From positions 1,984,001 through 2,048,000 of the forward strand of contig OY843611.1 of assembly GCA_963692995.1 (NCBI GenBank): 64,000 nt of DNA, in the 5' to 3' direction. Source of the DNA: Bin87 sp963692995 (GTDB lineage: Bacteria; Chloroflexota; Dehalococcoidia; Lucifugimonadales; UBA3495). The first letter of the stretch is position 1; the number at the start of each line of letters is the position of its first letter. The notes below the pieces were generated by a model that worked only from the letters and a program-made list of their open reading frames with translations, was not told the origin of the DNA and made no database searches. Both the position numbers and the translations under genes were made by a program. This document shows, piece after piece, positions 31,452-39,261 of this stretch.

Positions 31452-31703
31452 ATGCCAATCTACGAGTACCGTTGCGCATCCTGTGGTAATGAATTCGAAT
31501 CCATCCGTCCCGTGTCCCGCGCCGACGATCCTATCGATTGCAAATCGTGTGGCCAGCCGGCCACGCGGCAGATTTCCAACTTTTCGTTCAAGTCGGACAC
31601 CTTCACTTCGCCCAAGCTTCGCAACCAACCTGGCGAAACTTTCCGTGGCAGTCAACCCGCCAACGAAATTAGCGAGACCGACGCCGGACAACCGGCGAAT
31701 TAG
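31452..31703 (+). CDS. FmdB-type zinc ribbon protein
   Basis: An 83-aa member of the FmdB/CxxC-CxxC regulatory protein family. It starts MPIYEYRCASCGNEFE and has the second pair in DCKSCGQPATRQI, giving a four-Cys zinc ribbon, then a disordered polar tail. ATG 31452 follows GGAGG by 6 nt; the GTG at 31446 is inside the ribosome site region and is rejected. It converges with the DUF971 gene, overlapping by 4 bases at the ends. Confidence 0.85.
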   Translation: MPIYEYRCASCGNEFESIRPVSRADDPIDCKSCGQPATRQISNFSFKSDTFTSPKLRNQPGETFRGSQPANEISETDAGQPAN

Positions 31704-32038
31704 GGCTGGCCAGCCCGCGCCTCGTTGCAGGCTATACAGGTGCAGGCCGCCCGCAACGCTCGGTAGGTGTAGATCCCGGTGTAGTGCGCGTCGCTCCAAA
31801 GGAACTGTAGCGCGTACTGCCCTACCGCCATCTGATCCAGCGCCCGTACATCCTGGGGCACGCTGTCCGGGTTCAGCAGCGCCCGCCCGGTCATCTCCTC
31901 AACGCACGACGCGCATGGGCATCGCAGCCTCAACATCCGGTGCGAGTAGATACCGCGATGCCCATCGTCCCAGTTGATGACTATCGCGTTGCCTGAAATG
32001 TCAACGTCCAACGGCTTAATGGTGTCATATGTCGCCAT
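31700..32038 (-). CDS. DUF971 family protein
   Basis: A 112-aa protein matching DUF971 (the domain also found at the N-terminus of gamma-butyrobetaine hydroxylase and next to Mrp/ApbC proteins). Landmarks are IVINWDDGHRGIYSHRMLRLRCPCASC and LQFLWSDAHYTGIYTYRALRAAC; the CPCASC and CTCIAC clusters could bind iron-sulphur or zinc. The gene follows the TPP enzyme by 5 bp on the same strand and is probably cotranscribed. Confidence 0.88.
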   Translation of the reverse strand: MATYDTIKPLDVDISGNAIVINWDDGHRGIYSHRMLRLRCPCASCVEEMTGRALLNPDSVPQDVRALDQMAVGQYALQFLWSDAHYTGIYTYRALRAACTCIACNEARAGQP

Positions 32039-32043
32039 AACCG

Positions 32044-33741
32044 CTACCCCGCAGATCCGGGCGACTGCACTTCGGCCAAGCGCGCCGGCCTGGGCATCTC
32101 ATCCGGATCGGTGGGTATCTCAATGATGCTGGGCCCATCCGCGGCAAGCGCCTGGGCAAAAGCATCGGCAATGTCTTCGGGCCGGTCAACATAAAACCCG
32201 GTCCCGCCGAACAGCTGGGCATATTTGTCGAACCGGGGGTTCACCGTATCCGCCCCCACGTAACGCTCATTGAAAGCGTACTTCTGGTAGGCCTTCTCCG
32301 AACCCCAGCAGTCGTTGTTCATCACGACCGAAATGTTCTTCAGCCCGTACCGCACCGCCGTCTCAAACTCTTGAGCGTTGAACAGGAACCCACCGTCGCC
32401 GTTGAAGTTCACCACGGGCCGGGCCGGAGCCGCGAAATTGGCCCCGATGGACGCCGGGAAGCTGAACCCCAAACCGCCCAGATCCAACGCCATGATCAGG
32501 CTGCGCGGCTGATAGTAATTCAGGCGATCCTGCCCAAAATTCGGCGCTAACCCGGCATCCAGCGCTATGATGGCGTCCCGAGGCATCACCTTCCGTAACT
32601 CGGCGTACACCCTTTGCGGCTTGATATAGTCGCCGGTCAAGTCGGCCTCCGCCGCCAGACGTGTTGCCCGCGCGGCGTTCCACGCCGCCACGCGGCTGGC
32701 CCACTCCGGATCCGGTCGCAACTCCGCCTCCGCTACAATTCCGTTGATCTCTTCCACCACCGCCCCAACGTCGCCTTCTACGCCCACCGCTATGGGGTAA
32801 ATCCGACCGATCTCCCTGGGGTCAATCTCAATATGCACGATCCGAGCATCGGCGGGAATGAAGCGGTGGTCGAAGAACGTGGTTGACTGCCCCAACCGCG
32901 TCCCGGCAGCCACAATCACGTCGGCGTTGCGCACGGCGTCAATGGCTTCCGGCGCACCCAGCCGGCCCAGATGTCCCAGATAGTTGGGGTGATCGTTGGG
33001 CACGGCGTCGGCCCGACCGTAAGAAGTGACGATGGGCGCTCCCGTCAGTTCGGCCAGCCGCGTTACCGGAGCGTCCGCCAGGCTCCATTCCACGCCGCCA
33101 CCCGCGAGGATCACCGGCCGCTGCGCCGAAAGAATCTCCCGCGCCGCCGCCGCCACCTGCTCCCGGTCGCCCCTGGACCTTCCTTGCCCGGTGCGATAGG
33201 CGTCGGGCGACAGCAGCTCCAGGTCAACCTCCGCGCCAGGCAGCAAGTCCCGCGGAATATCCACCAGCACCGGCCCCATCTTGCCCGACGTAGCGATGCG
33301 GAACGCCTGTCGCAAGGCATCGGGCAATCGCTCAATCTTGTTGATGGCAAAACTCGCCTTGGTAATGGGCTCGAACAAAGCTACCTGGTCAAACTCCTGC
33401 GTCGAGTCGAGGTGCTGATGGTCCCGCGACGCAGAAGGAGCCAGCACAACCACCGGAGAGTGCGCAACATACGCCGACCCAATCCCGTAGGTCAGGTTCA
33501 ACACCCCCGGCCCGTTGGTGACCAGGCACACCGATGGCGCGCCGGCAATCCGGCTGTACCCATCCGCCATCAGCGCCGCGCCTTGCTCGTGCCGCACCCC
33601 CACAAACTCCATGTCATCCTGATCATACAGAGGATCCAGCACGTCCAGGAAAGACGAGCCGACAATGCCGAAAATCTTGCTCACCCCTTCCTGCCGCAGC
33701 AGTTCGATCACCGCCTCCCCTGCCTTCATTCGTTGGGCCAT
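32044..33741 (-). CDS. Thiamine-diphosphate-dependent enzyme, acetolactate synthase-like
   Basis: A 565-aa three-domain TPP enzyme (Pyr, central, PP domains) of the acetolactate synthase/oxalyl-CoA decarboxylase/sulphoacetaldehyde acetyltransferase superfamily. The catalytic Glu is in VRHEQGAALMADGYSR; the TPP/Mg motif is NGDGGFLFNAQEFETAV followed by VVMNND. It is divergent from the gamma-delta/alpha/beta oxidoreductase operon (172 bp apart) and shares an operon with a DUF971 gene. True acetolactate synthase is unlikely without a small subunit nearby; a 2-oxoacid or oxalyl-CoA decarboxylase role would fit the neighbours but is inference. Confidence 0.82.
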   Translation of the reverse strand: MAQRMKAGEAVIELLRQEGVSKIFGIVGSSFLDVLDPLYDQDDMEFVGVRHEQGAALMADGYSRIAGAPSVCLVTNGPGVLNLTYGIGSAYVAHSPVVVLAPSASRDHQHLDSTQEFDQVALFEPITKASFAINKIERLPDALRQAFRIATSGKMGPVLVDIPRDLLPGAEVDLELLSPDAYRTGQGRSRGDREQVAAAAREILSAQRPVILAGGGVEWSLADAPVTRLAELTGAPIVTSYGRADAVPNDHPNYLGHLGRLGAPEAIDAVRNADVIVAAGTRLGQSTTFFDHRFIPADARIVHIEIDPREIGRIYPIAVGVEGDVGAVVEEINGIVAEAELRPDPEWASRVAAWNAARATRLAAEADLTGDYIKPQRVYAELRKVMPRDAIIALDAGLAPNFGQDRLNYYQPRSLIMALDLGGLGFSFPASIGANFAAPARPVVNFNGDGGFLFNAQEFETAVRYGLKNISVVMNNDCWGSEKAYQKYAFNERYVGADTVNPRFDKYAQLFGGTGFYVDRPEDIADAFAQALAADGPSIIEIPTDPDEMPRPARLAEVQSPGSAG

Positions 33742-33788
33742 CTGAACGCGCTCCTTGCTATTGGCGAGTCGTCGGGAAGTGTATCACG

Positions 33789-33834
33789 ATTGACCGTCAG
33801 CCTCTATTGACCGTCAGCCTCTCCGTCAGCTTCT
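33789..33834. repeat. 17-bp tandem repeat upstream of the oxidoreductase operon
   Basis: ATTGACCGTCAGCCTCT is repeated exactly twice (33789-33805, 33806-33822) and followed by a partial third copy (33823-33834). It ends about 40 bp upstream of the TATAAT box, where an activator or repressor might bind. Confidence 0.85.
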
Positions 33835-33875
33835 AATGATGGTGGTGAGCGCAACGCCCCACCTCACGCCCGTGC

Positions 33876-33881
33876 TATAAT
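33876..33881 (+). promoter_or_regulatory. -10 box of the 2-oxoacid oxidoreductase operon
   Basis: TATAAT in the context GTGCTATAATGCGG, 33 bp before the ATG at 33914, with GAGGAGG between. Confidence 0.65.
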
Positions 33882-33913
33882 GCGGCATCAAGCACCGAGG
33901 AGGCCTCCCCAAA

Positions 33914-35128
33914 ATGAGCACTGTGGCAGTGGAGGTGGTGTACCGGGGGATTTTTCAGAAAACCCTGGCCCGGAACATCGTCCGCACCATCGTTTTTGCC
34001 GCCCGAAAAGAGGGCAAGATTGGCACCGCTTTCGGGCGGTACGGCGATTCCCCTGAACGTAACGGGATCCCGGCCAAACAGTTCGCTATCGTTTCAGACT
34101 CTCCCGAGGAACTGGAAGAAAACCTGGCCGTATACGAAGCCCGTGAGGTTGACGTAACGATCAACGTTGACGACACCATGTGCAAGGGTGTTGAGTCTTG
34201 GGCTTGGTACGGTCTGCAACCCATCAACGCCCTGACCAAGCCCGGCGGCACCTTGATCGTAACATCCCGGCAAGAACCCGGCGCCTTGATCGAGGACATC
34301 CACCAGAAGGATACCGCCTACAACCTCGCCATCGTGCCGGCCTCCACCAGCTTTTCCGGCCTCTGGGTGTACAAGGACGACCACACCGATGTCCGCATCC
34401 TCGGCGCCCTCGCCAAGGTATGCCCCGAGTTGGTAAGCCTCGACTCAATGGTCGCTGCTCTGGACGACCAGGGTTGGGGCGGCTTGAAGCTCACTTCAGC
34501 TCGCAACTCTTTCGACCGCACCGTCCAGCGCCCGGTCGAACCCGGAGAAGGCAACGACGACACGCCCTTCAGTTTCGATCTGCCCGGCTGGCGCTCCATG
34601 GAAGAGGGTTTGGTCATACGCGGCATAGAAGGCGGCGAGGGGTTCCGGGGCGGCTCCCTGGGAGAAAGCTATGATCCCATCACCTCACCCGCGGACGGTG
34701 GGGAGCAGGGCTACCAACCCACCCGCAACTCGGTGTTCAAGAAGTTCAGCACCCGTTCCATGCGGCCGGTTATCAACTTCGACACTTGCATCAAGTGCAC
34801 CCTCTGCTGGCTCCAGTGCCCCGACACCTGCTTCGACGTTACTCCTGATGGTCTTTACGACGCCAACATGGAAGCGTGCTGCGGTTGCGCCGTCTGCGAA
34901 GCCGTTTGCCCAGTTCCCGACTGCATCACCATGGTTAACGAGGCCGAGTTCAACGATAACAACAGCCAGTACGAACACTGGACCAAGGACAAGGACGGTT
35001 ATCACAAGTGGATGGCCGACCTCCTCGAGATCCAGAAAACCAGTGATGCCGAGCGGAGTCACGGCTACCACAGCCCGGGCAAGTACGAAGCAGAATCCGA
35101 AGTTGCCCTGACCGGAGACGACGACTAA
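33914..35128 (+). CDS. 2-oxoacid:ferredoxin oxidoreductase, fused gamma-delta subunit
   Basis: A 404-aa fusion. Residues about 1-190 are the gamma (CoA-domain type) subunit of the PFOR superfamily, and the C-terminus is a delta ferredoxin with two [4Fe-4S] motifs: CIKCTLCWLQCPDTC and CCGCAVCEAVCPVPDC. It passes electrons from the TPP site to an external ferredoxin. The following alpha gene starts in the TAATG overlap, and beta follows by 11 bp. The gamma-delta fusion with separate alpha and beta is, from memory, also the subunit plan of the Moorella oxalate oxidoreductase. Confidence 0.88.
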   Translation: MSTVAVEVVYRGIFQKTLARNIVRTIVFAARKEGKIGTAFGRYGDSPERNGIPAKQFAIVSDSPEELEENLAVYEAREVDVTINVDDTMCKGVESWAWYGLQPINALTKPGGTLIVTSRQEPGALIEDIHQKDTAYNLAIVPASTSFSGLWVYKDDHTDVRILGALAKVCPELVSLDSMVAALDDQGWGGLKLTSARNSFDRTVQRPVEPGEGNDDTPFSFDLPGWRSMEEGLVIRGIEGGEGFRGGSLGESYDPITSPADGGEQGYQPTRNSVFKKFSTRSMRPVINFDTCIKCTLCWLQCPDTCFDVTPDGLYDANMEACCGCAVCEAVCPVPDCITMVNEAEFNDNNSQYEHWTKDKDGYHKWMADLLEIQKTSDAERSHGYHSPGKYEAESEVALTGDDD

Positions 35129-36345
35129 TGGCCACCCAGACCCTCTACCAAACTGAGCGCGAAGAGCTCATCAGCGGCAGCGAAGCCATCGCCATCGCCT
35201 GCGCGATGGCGGACGTGGATGTAATCACCGCGTACCCCATTCGGCCCTACGACACGGTCATGCAGTACGTGTCCAAGCTCAAGGCCGACGGCGCTTTCGA
35301 TTGCGACTTCATTGTCGCCGAAAGCGAGCACTCCCAATTTGAAATCGTGAAACACGCCTCCGCGGTGGGCGCGCGCACCTTCTGCGGCTCCAGCGGCGTG
35401 GGCTGGTTCTACGCCTTCGAGGCCATCACCGTAACCGCTGGCCTTCGCCTGCCCGTCGTTGCCATGGTTGGCAACCGAGCCCTGGACGACCCGGGGGCCT
35501 TCGGCGTGGAACACAACGACGCCATGGCCGTTCGCGACCTCGGCTGGATGCTCTACTGGGTGGGCACCGCACAGGAAGCTTTCGACACCGCCATTTTGGC
35601 ATGGCGCGTCGCGGAAGATCCCCGGGTGTTCCTGCCCGCCGCCATCTCCTGCGACGGTTCCTTCCTCACGCACTCCCAAGCCATCGTCAACGTGCCGACC
35701 CAGGAGCAGGTGGACCGGTTCCTTCCCCGATACGACCGGGGACGCCTCCTCCTCCACCCGGACAATCCCATCACCGTCGCGCCGCAGGTCAACGAGGACT
35801 GGCTTATGGAAATCCGTCGTCAGACCGACGACGCCATGCGCCGCACCAGCGACGTCATCAAGGAAGCCTACGACGAGTTCAAACAGGTCTTCGGTCGCGG
35901 CGACCCCAGCCCCTTCATCGAAGAATATATGACCGAAGACGCCGACATCGTGCTGGTTGGCATGGGCACGCTGGCCATGCCCGTCCGCGTTGCCGTCCGT
36001 CGGATGCGCGAGCAGGGCAAAAAGGTCGGGTTCCTTCGCGTCAAGTTCTTCAGGCCCTTCGCCACCGACGAGATCCGCGAAGCCCTCGGCCATTGCAAAG
36101 CCGTCGGCGTCATCGACCGGGACTACTCCTACGGCTCGCCCTCCTACGGCGGCGTGCTGTTCAACGAAATCCGTTCCGCCCTTTACAACCTCGACCAGCG
36201 CCCGCTGGTGCAAAGTTTCATCGCCGGCTTGGGAGGCCGCGAAGTTCTGGTGCGCGATGTGGAAGAAATGACCAACATGGTCCAGAACTCCATCGACTCC
36301 GGTCAGGTTACGCAAGAAAACACCTGGATAGGTGTCCGGGAATAG
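35128..36345 (+). CDS. 2-oxoacid:ferredoxin oxidoreductase alpha subunit, oxalate-oxidoreductase-like
   Basis: A 405-aa alpha subunit (pyrimidine-binding and transketolase C-terminal parts). In pyruvate:ferredoxin oxidoreductase the substrate loop reads YPITPS, with Thr contacting pyruvate; here it is AYPIRPYDTVMQY. I recall YPIRPYD, with Arg replacing Thr, as the hallmark of oxalate oxidoreductase. The next conserved segment also differs from PFOR: RTFCGSSGVGWFYAFEAI instead of a TATSSQG-type motif. So a small dianionic substrate such as oxalate is more likely than pyruvate. The ATG overlaps the preceding stop. Confidence 0.85.
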   Translation: MATQTLYQTEREELISGSEAIAIACAMADVDVITAYPIRPYDTVMQYVSKLKADGAFDCDFIVAESEHSQFEIVKHASAVGARTFCGSSGVGWFYAFEAITVTAGLRLPVVAMVGNRALDDPGAFGVEHNDAMAVRDLGWMLYWVGTAQEAFDTAILAWRVAEDPRVFLPAAISCDGSFLTHSQAIVNVPTQEQVDRFLPRYDRGRLLLHPDNPITVAPQVNEDWLMEIRRQTDDAMRRTSDVIKEAYDEFKQVFGRGDPSPFIEEYMTEDADIVLVGMGTLAMPVRVAVRRMREQGKKVGFLRVKFFRPFATDEIREALGHCKAVGVIDRDYSYGSPSYGGVLFNEIRSALYNLDQRPLVQSFIAGLGGREVLVRDVEEMTNMVQNSIDSGQVTQENTWIGVRE

Positions 36346-36355
36346 GAGAGCCGCT

Positions 36356-37354
36356 ATGACTACCATGACCCAAGAGCTCCCCCAGGTTAGGGGCGTCAAG
36401 CAAATCCCGGTGTACGAGGGCTTTACCTCCGGGCACCGCACCTGCCAGGGCTGCGAGTCCGCACTGGTCATGCGCCTCATGATCAAGGCCGCCGGCCCTC
36501 GCAGCATAGTTGTCGGCAGCACCGGCTGTATGTACGTTGCCAACACGACCTACTACAGCACGCCCTGGACCGTGCCGTGGATGCACACCCAGCTCGGCTC
36601 CAGCGGCTCCGCCGCCACCGGCACCGCCGCCGGCCTGGCGTCCCTGATGCGTAAGGGCAAGATGACGGAAGAGCCCATCAACGTCATCGCCTTCTGCGGC
36701 GACGGCGGGGGTGTGGACATGGGCCTCTCGGCCATTTCCGCCGCCCTCCAGCACGATGAGTACAACCTGCTCATCCTCTGCTACGACAACGAGTCCTACG
36801 CTAACACTGACATCCAGGTCTCCGGTTCCAGCCCCTGGGGCGCCAACTCCACGTTCTCGCCTCCCGGCAAGGTTCACCGCATCATGAACCGTCGCTGGAA
36901 GAAGAACACCGTGCCCATGCTGGCCGCCGGGCACCCGGACGTCCGCTACGTCGCCACCGCCTGCGGTTCCTACGGCCCTGACTTCACCAACAAGATCCGC
37001 CGCGCGCTCACCATCGGCGGCCCCACTTTCATCCACAGCATCGACCCCTGCCCCAAGGGCTGGGACTACGACCCCAAATATTCCCACGAGTTGGGTATGT
37101 TGGCTGTGGAAACCGGCATCTGGGTCCAGTACGAGATCGTTGACGGCGAATTGATCCTCAACGGCCCGTCCCGCGCCATCTCACGCGGTATCCGCCGGCG
37201 GAAGCCCGTCACCGAATACCTCCAGCGCCAGGGCCGCTTTGCCCACTTGACCGAAGAGGACCTCAAGTTCTTCCAGGAAAAGATCGACGATAGTTGGGAA
37301 AAGTGGTGGATCCCCGGCATTGTGCCCTTCCGTCCCCACGACGAAGGTGAATAA
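36356..37354 (+). CDS. 2-oxoacid:ferredoxin oxidoreductase beta subunit
   Basis: A 332-aa TPP-binding beta subunit. It has CQGCE near the N-terminus and later GSTGCMYVANTT, whose Cys residues belong to the proximal [4Fe-4S] cluster; TPP/Mg motif FCGDGGGVDMGLSA and CYDNESYANTDIQVSGSSPWG. A fourth cluster Cys is likely in YVATACGSYG. ATG 36356 follows AGGAG; an upstream GTG-type frame is less likely. A strong terminator ends the operon. Confidence 0.9.
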   Translation: MTTMTQELPQVRGVKQIPVYEGFTSGHRTCQGCESALVMRLMIKAAGPRSIVVGSTGCMYVANTTYYSTPWTVPWMHTQLGSSGSAATGTAAGLASLMRKGKMTEEPINVIAFCGDGGGVDMGLSAISAALQHDEYNLLILCYDNESYANTDIQVSGSSPWGANSTFSPPGKVHRIMNRRWKKNTVPMLAAGHPDVRYVATACGSYGPDFTNKIRRALTIGGPTFIHSIDPCPKGWDYDPKYSHELGMLAVETGIWVQYEIVDGELILNGPSRAISRGIRRRKPVTEYLQRQGRFAHLTEEDLKFFQEKIDDSWEKWWIPGIVPFRPHDEGE

Positions 37355-37387
37355 ACCAAACTACTAAAACCACAATCCGTCGTTTTC

Positions 37388-37415
37388 GGGGCAGGTTTCA
37401 CACCCTGCCCCTTTT
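37388..37415 (+). terminator. Terminator of the oxidoreductase operon
   Basis: GGGGCAGG (37388-37395) pairs with CCTGCCCC (37404-37411), followed by TTTT. It shares the GGGGCAGGTTT core with 41286-41316. Confidence 0.75.
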
Positions 37416-37461
37416 GGGTTAATTACATGCTTGGTAATCCAATTATTACTAGACCAAATCG

Positions 37462-37489
37462 TTGACCGCATTTATTAATCTGATACACT
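37462..37489 (+). promoter_or_regulatory. Promoter of the 163-aa protein gene
   Basis: -35 TTGACC (37462-37467), 16-bp spacer, -10 TACACT (37484-37489). The sequence TCTGATACACTT here also occurs at the transposase promoter of the mobile element. Confidence 0.5.
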
Positions 37490-37521
37490 TCTATGCCAAT
37501 CGACACCAGCGAGGTAACACG

Positions 37522-38013
37522 ATGGTAAAGGTCGCGCTGACGGTTGAAGGCGAAGCCAATGAAGTTATTGCCGCCCTCCGACAACTGGCAATCGGCGACG
37601 TGGCGCCGTCTTCCCCGGCAGTCATAACTGTTGCCGAAGACAGCATGGCAGGACCGGCAGAGCAACCCAGCGCCCTGTCGCAAGAGCCCGCGCCGATCCC
37701 GGTCTCGGAAGGCCGGTGGACCATCGACCATGCACGTACCTTCTGGGGTTTCTTGGCGCCGGATGCTCGGGAGATCTACCAAAGAGTCGCCCAAAGCGCC
37801 GGCTACGTCTTATCTCGAAGAACGTTGTTGGATGAAATGCACCTCACCGTCCGCCAGCTTTCGGGCCGCCTTTCTTCTCAAGGTCATGCTGTTCGACGGA
37901 TCCGTCGCGCCCACAACGTAGCATTGCCGCATCCCATGTCCTTTGACTCTCAGGCCGACGAGTATAGAATGTTGCCTGACGTCGCTGATGCTATTGTTCG
38001 CCTAAATCTCTGA
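37522..38013 (+). CDS. Uncharacterised 163-aa protein
   Basis: I do not recognise the family. The protein has an N-terminal alpha/beta-like segment (MVKVALTVEGEANEVIAALR), a disordered Pro/Ser linker (about 28-70) and a C-terminal helical part (about 75-163; WTIDHARTFWGFLAPDAREI, then LTVRQLSGRLSSQGHAVRRI) that could be a winged-helix or similar DNA-contact fold. GAGGTAA precedes the ATG. It lies between the oxidoreductase operon and the FMN oxidase pair with its own promoter, so it may be a regulator (inference). Confidence 0.65.
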   Translation: MVKVALTVEGEANEVIAALRQLAIGDVAPSSPAVITVAEDSMAGPAEQPSALSQEPAPIPVSEGRWTIDHARTFWGFLAPDAREIYQRVAQSAGYVLSRRTLLDEMHLTVRQLSGRLSSQGHAVRRIRRAHNVALPHPMSFDSQADEYRMLPDVADAIVRLNL

Positions 38014-38076
38014 CGATGGCGATACTGTTGGCGCGGCTATTTCAACCTCTCAATTGTTCCAAAGGAGACACTTTCT

Positions 38077-39198
38077 ATGAGAATGGATCCCATCAACCTC
38101 TACGATTATGAGGCACGAGCCAAGCAGGTGTTGCCCCACAACAACTGGGAGTTTATCGAAGCCGGTTCCATGGACGAAATTACAACCGCCAGGAACCGTT
38201 CGGCTTTTGAGGCCCTCACCTTGCGGCCCCGTTTCATGCGCGACACCACCGAGCGAAAAATCGCCACCACCGTCCTGGGAACCGACATCAGCTTCCCGGT
38301 TATGATCGCCCCCACCGGTGGTCACGGCAATGCCCACCCTGAGGCCGAATGCGCTACCGCTCGCGGCGCGGGTATGTCCAACACTCTGATGATGTGCAGC
38401 ACCTCCTCCAATTGCAGTATGGAAGAGATCGCTGACGCCGCCACCGGCCCCCTGTGGTTCCAACTATATCACCGGGGCTACGACCTGACTGAAAATCTGG
38501 TCAAACGCGCCGAAGCCGCCGGGTTCCGCGCCGTCGTACTCACCGTCGATACTCCCGTCCCCAGCCCTAAAGAGCGCGACGTCCGCAACCGTTACGCGCG
38601 GCCCGGCGACCTTGGCAACTTCCACGAGCAGCAAGACCGCCTTGCTGAAGTGAGCGGCACCGATGAATCCCCACAATGGGAAATGCCCCAGTCTCCGTCT
38701 TTGACCTGGCAAGAAATCGAATGGTTGCGCAGCCTCACTGATCTCCCCCTCGTGCTGAAAGGCGTCCGTGTCGCCGAAGATGCCCGCATGGCGGTGGAAC
38801 ACGGCGTCGACGGCATCCTGGTCTCCACCCATGGCGGCCGTCAGTTGGACAGCACCATGTCCAGCATTGAGATGGTGCCGGAAATCGTCGCAGCTACGGG
38901 CGGACGGGCCGAGATTTACGTCGACTCTGGCGTCCGCCGCGGCAGCGATGTCCTGAAAGCCCTTGCCTTGGGCGCCACCGCCGTCGCCGTGGGGCGTCCC
39001 CTCTACTGGGGCCTCGCCGTCAACGGCGCCGAAGGAGTCCATCACATGCTGGAATTGTTGCGCGAAGAGTTCAACCGCGCCATGGCCTACTGCGGCCAGA
39101 ACAGCGTGGATGACCTGGAAGATCGCCTGCTGAATATTCCCCGCGAATGGGGGCCGTTCCGTACCGAGAACGACATTGCCGAGCATCTTCCTTTCTAG
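38077..39198 (+). CDS. FMN-dependent 2-hydroxyacid oxidase, copy 1
   Basis: A 373-aa TIM-barrel flavoprotein of the glycolate/lactate oxidase family, oxidising L-2-hydroxyacids. Conserved FMN and catalytic features: WFQLYHRGY (Tyr129-equivalent), LTVDTPVPSPKERD (Asp157-equivalent), LVLKGV (Lys), and the active-site His and Arg in STHGGRQLD. Two substrate contacts of spinach glycolate oxidase are altered: the Tyr24 position is Phe (NWEFIEAG) and the Arg164 position is Lys (PKERD), so the substrate may not be glycolate. AAAGGAG precedes the ATG. A paralogue follows 63 bp downstream. Confidence 0.9.
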   Translation: MRMDPINLYDYEARAKQVLPHNNWEFIEAGSMDEITTARNRSAFEALTLRPRFMRDTTERKIATTVLGTDISFPVMIAPTGGHGNAHPEAECATARGAGMSNTLMMCSTSSNCSMEEIADAATGPLWFQLYHRGYDLTENLVKRAEAAGFRAVVLTVDTPVPSPKERDVRNRYARPGDLGNFHEQQDRLAEVSGTDESPQWEMPQSPSLTWQEIEWLRSLTDLPLVLKGVRVAEDARMAVEHGVDGILVSTHGGRQLDSTMSSIEMVPEIVAATGGRAEIYVDSGVRRGSDVLKALALGATAVAVGRPLYWGLAVNGAEGVHHMLELLREEFNRAMAYCGQNSVDDLEDRLLNIPREWGPFRTENDIAEHLPF

Positions 39199-39261
39199 CT
39201 TGTCCCGTTTGCACCTGACAGAGCATGGGCGCTTGGCCCCCGGTGTAGAGCAGGTATTTTT

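Noticed and set aside
32044..33741. Calling the TPP enzyme acetolactate synthase or oxalyl-CoA decarboxylase outright
   Set aside because: The superfamily motifs are shared; no small regulatory subunit is nearby and no substrate-specific residue could be verified by eye.
35125..36546. 473-codon minus-strand ORF over the alpha subunit gene
   Set aside because: His/Gly/Val-rich antisense product typical of shadows; the plus strand encodes a clear oxidoreductase.
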